Assembly: GCA_964478235.1 (NCBI GenBank)
Contig: CAYZGX010000011.1
Location: forward strand, 1 to 22,716
Direction: 5' to 3'
Source of the DNA: 2-02-FULL-45-10 sp964478235
GTDB taxonomy: Bacteria > Patescibacteriota > Patescibacteriia > Magasanikbacterales > GWA2-37-8
Length of the DNA stretch: 22,716 nt
Numbering within the stretch: the first letter of the stretch is position 1; each line of letters opens with the position of its first letter. Below the pieces are notes generated by a model that made no database searches, was not told where the DNA came from, and worked only from the letters and a program-made list of their open reading frames with translations. The translations under genes were made by a program, and so were the position numbers. This document shows, in pieces, positions 20,999-22,716 of this stretch.

Positions 20999-22716
20999 AT
21001 GACCGAAAATACCACACTCACAGGTCGCACTATTCTTCTCGTCCATGCAGGCAACGCCGGCAAGCGCTTCACTGTTCATAAGCTCAAAAAGTTGGGTCTC
21101 ACGATTGTCTGTCTCAACAAAGAAAAAGTAGCTGCTCTTCAGCCCTATGTTGATCATTGGATTATCGCCGACCCAAATAATGCCAAAGAGTCTGTAGAGG
21201 GCGTGAAGTCGTTTATTGCTACTCATCCCCGAGTGACGATTGAGGGTGCGCTCACTTTTTGGGAAGAAGCAATTTTGACCACCTCCCGTCTCACCGACAC
21301 TTTTGGTTGGATCGGTATCCCTTACGAAATTGCTAAAAAAACCAAAAATAAATATTTGTTCCGCGATTTTTGTAACACCAACGGCATTGCCGCTCCGCGT
21401 TTCAAATTATTTTCCGGTAATAAGAGTATTTCTCAGATTGAGAAAAAAATGAAGTACCCGATGGTGATGAAACCGGTTTATGGCGCGGCGAGTTTTTTTG
21501 TCGTGAAGGTTGAAAACCGCAAAGACATTGAAGAGACTTACGAATATATTAAAAATAGCGCCAAAACCAACTGGCTCGCTCAAGAATGGGAAAATCTTGA
21601 TCTCTTGGTGGAAGAATATATTGACGGTGAAGAAGTTGATATTGATATTATCCTTCAAAACGGCAAGATTAAATTCCACACCATTTCTGACAACTTCAAT
21701 AAAACTCGCGACCGCTTTTTCCTCGATAGCGGGCAGTCTATTCCATCTGGTCTCCCGACCACCGACCAAGACAAACTCATCTCCATGGCCGAAGAAACCT
21801 TGGAAAAATTGGGTATTCAGAACGCTATTATCCATTTTGAAGCTAAAATTAGTAAAGGCACCGCCTACCCGATTGAGGTTAATATGCGCATGGGTGGCGA
21901 CTACATCTATTCTTATATCAAAGGCGCTTGGGATGTTGATTTTGTGGAATACGCCGCTAAAATCGCTCTAGGTGTTCATATTAAAATTGATAAACCAGAC
22001 GCTCCAAAAAAATATATTGTTGGTTGGGATTTACAGCCAGAATTTTCTGGTATTTTGGTTGAGCTCGATGTTGATGAACAACTCAAGCTCAAAAAATACC
22101 TAGAAGAAATGCATTTATCCAAAGAAACCGGCGACCCAGTGCTTCACCCACCCGAAGGCTACGATAGTTTAGGCTGGATTACTGTGTCAGGCGACAATTT
22201 GCTCGATGCCCAAGACAACATGCGCGAAGCGTTGACGTTTATCCGCTATAAAATTGCGGAATTCAATGAAGAGTCTTCACTTGGTAAAACAGCGCGTAAA
22301 GATCGTTTGTCAGCGGCGGTCATGAAAAAGGATTTATTGATGCAGACAGCGAAAATTGAAAAAGTTCGTCATATTTCTATCAAAGATCAGCGTCGCTTAC
22401 ATATCGGTATCGCTGCGAACATCGCCAATTATAAAATGGATATCGACAATGGCTTGTCGGCTCTCGAAATCGAAAAGAAATTGCGCGAGCTTGGGTATTA
22501 CACCACACTTCTCGACTTCAACAACCTCTCCAAAACCTTTTATAAGCTCACGCATAGTGACATTGATTTGGTATTGAATGTTTGCGAAGGCGTCAGTAAC
22601 GACGAAACACTCAAACCGCAAGCTGCTGCTCTTTTGGAAAGCCTCCATATCCCCTACACCGGCACAAACTCCACCAATCTCGCTCTTGGTCGCGATAAAA
22701 TTCGCATGAAAAAATT
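20999..22716 (+). CDS. Tandem ATP-grasp protein: amino-acid ligase-like plus Ddl-like (3' end outside window)
   Basis: The frame is open from ATG at 20999 to the window end, giving at least 572 residues. Residues about 100-310 form an ATP-grasp domain like those of carbamoyl-phosphate synthase and L-amino-acid ligases: KPVYGAASFFVVKV (156-169), LVEEYIDGEEVDIDI and EVNMRMGGDYIYSY for ATP and Mg. After a linker (about 390-465) a second module resembles the N-terminus of D-Ala-D-Ala ligase: HIGIAANIANYKMD, DLVLNVCEGVSND, IPYTGTNSTNLALGRDKIR. This suggests ATP-dependent peptide or amide bond formation by two fused ligases; the substrates are unknown. Its start is chosen because the terminator-like hairpin ends directly before it. 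No Shine-Dalgarno sequence is seen. Confidence 0.85.
   Translation, partial: MTENTTLTGRTILLVHAGNAGKRFTVHKLKKLGLTIVCLNKEKVAALQPYVDHWIIADPNNAKESVEGVKSFIATHPRVTIEGALTFWEEAILTTSRLTDTFGWIGIPYEIAKKTKNKYLFRDFCNTNGIAAPRFKLFSGNKSISQIEKKMKYPMVMKPVYGAASFFVVKVENRKDIEETYEYIKNSAKTNWLAQEWENLDLLVEEYIDGEEVDIDIILQNGKIKFHTISDNFNKTRDRFFLDSGQSIPSGLPTTDQDKLISMAEETLEKLGIQNAIIHFEAKISKGTAYPIEVNMRMGGDYIYSYIKGAWDVDFVEYAAKIALGVHIKIDKPDAPKKYIVGWDLQPEFSGILVELDVDEQLKLKKYLEEMHLSKETGDPVLHPPEGYDSLGWITVSGDNLLDAQDNMREALTFIRYKIAEFNEESSLGKTARKDRLSAAVMKKDLLMQTAKIEKVRHISIKDQRRLHIGIAANIANYKMDIDNGLSALEIEKKLRELGYYTTLLDFNNLSKTFYKLTHSDIDLVLNVCEGVSNDETLKPQAAALLESLHIPYTGTNSTNLALGRDKIRMKK

Noticed and set aside
1..22716. tRNA genes, rRNA, CRISPR arrays, insertion sequences
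   Set aside because: I looked for T-arm signatures, regular direct repeats, terminal inverted repeats and transposase motifs, and saw none that hold up.

Overview
The window reads as a chromosomal segment of a bacterium with a small, compact genome. It is most consistent with the candidate phyla radiation (Patescibacteria), probably a Parcubacteria-type lineage. That placement is an inference from gene content and style: moderate GC, very short intergenic gaps, ordinary housekeeping genes mixed with small orphan proteins, nearly complete absence of Shine-Dalgarno sequences, and a short one-domain MGMT. There are no phage, transposase, CRISPR, rRNA or tRNA genes. No gene-free stretch exceeds 300 bases.

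Layout. 1-1300 (minus) is the start of the str operon (rpsL, rpsG, fusA), with a consensus promoter and a leader of about 95 nt. 1301-4387 (minus) is an unknown 242-aa gene, a UvrD/PcrA helicase and a coupled 104-aa unknown. 4472-8710 (plus) carries tgt, an orphan, rlmH, a second orphan, trpS and a small membrane protein. 8730-9528 has a charged orphan and a convergent third orphan. 9756-10436 is a lone rplA with its own promoter and structured leader. 10532-11572 has a dCMP deaminase and a P-loop kinase-like protein. 11654-13363 is a two-gene cassette of charged proteins. 13474-17219 is a run of dut, unknown, thyA, folA, a tmk-like gene and a membrane protein. 17328-19165 is gatB and an MGMT-domain gene, meeting ruvA and a NIF3-family gene (minus) at a bidirectional terminator. 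The last gene (20999 to the edge, plus) is a tandem ATP-grasp protein, cut by the window end.

How the genes work together. Five enzymes form a thymidylate supply line: dCMP deaminase and dUTPase make dUMP, ThyA methylates it, FolA recycles the folate, and the Tmk-like kinase phosphorylates dTMP. The P-loop protein after the deaminase may add another nucleotide kinase. The rest is translation (S12, S7, EF-G, L1, TrpS, GatB), RNA modification (Tgt, RlmH) and DNA repair (UvrD, RuvA, MGMT).

Most notable signals. (1) 26 of 30 called genes have T immediately before an ATG start (TATG), and 25 of those 26 lack a Shine-Dalgarno sequence. (2) Three orphan genes break the rule: each has a strong GGAGG, C before the start, and a GC-rich hairpin without a U-tract after the stop. 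(3) Sigma70-type promoters have a strict 17-bp spacer and are packed against terminators; in one case the -35 box is the terminator loop. (4) A double ATP-grasp fusion sits behind a terminator-like hairpin that ends at its start codon.
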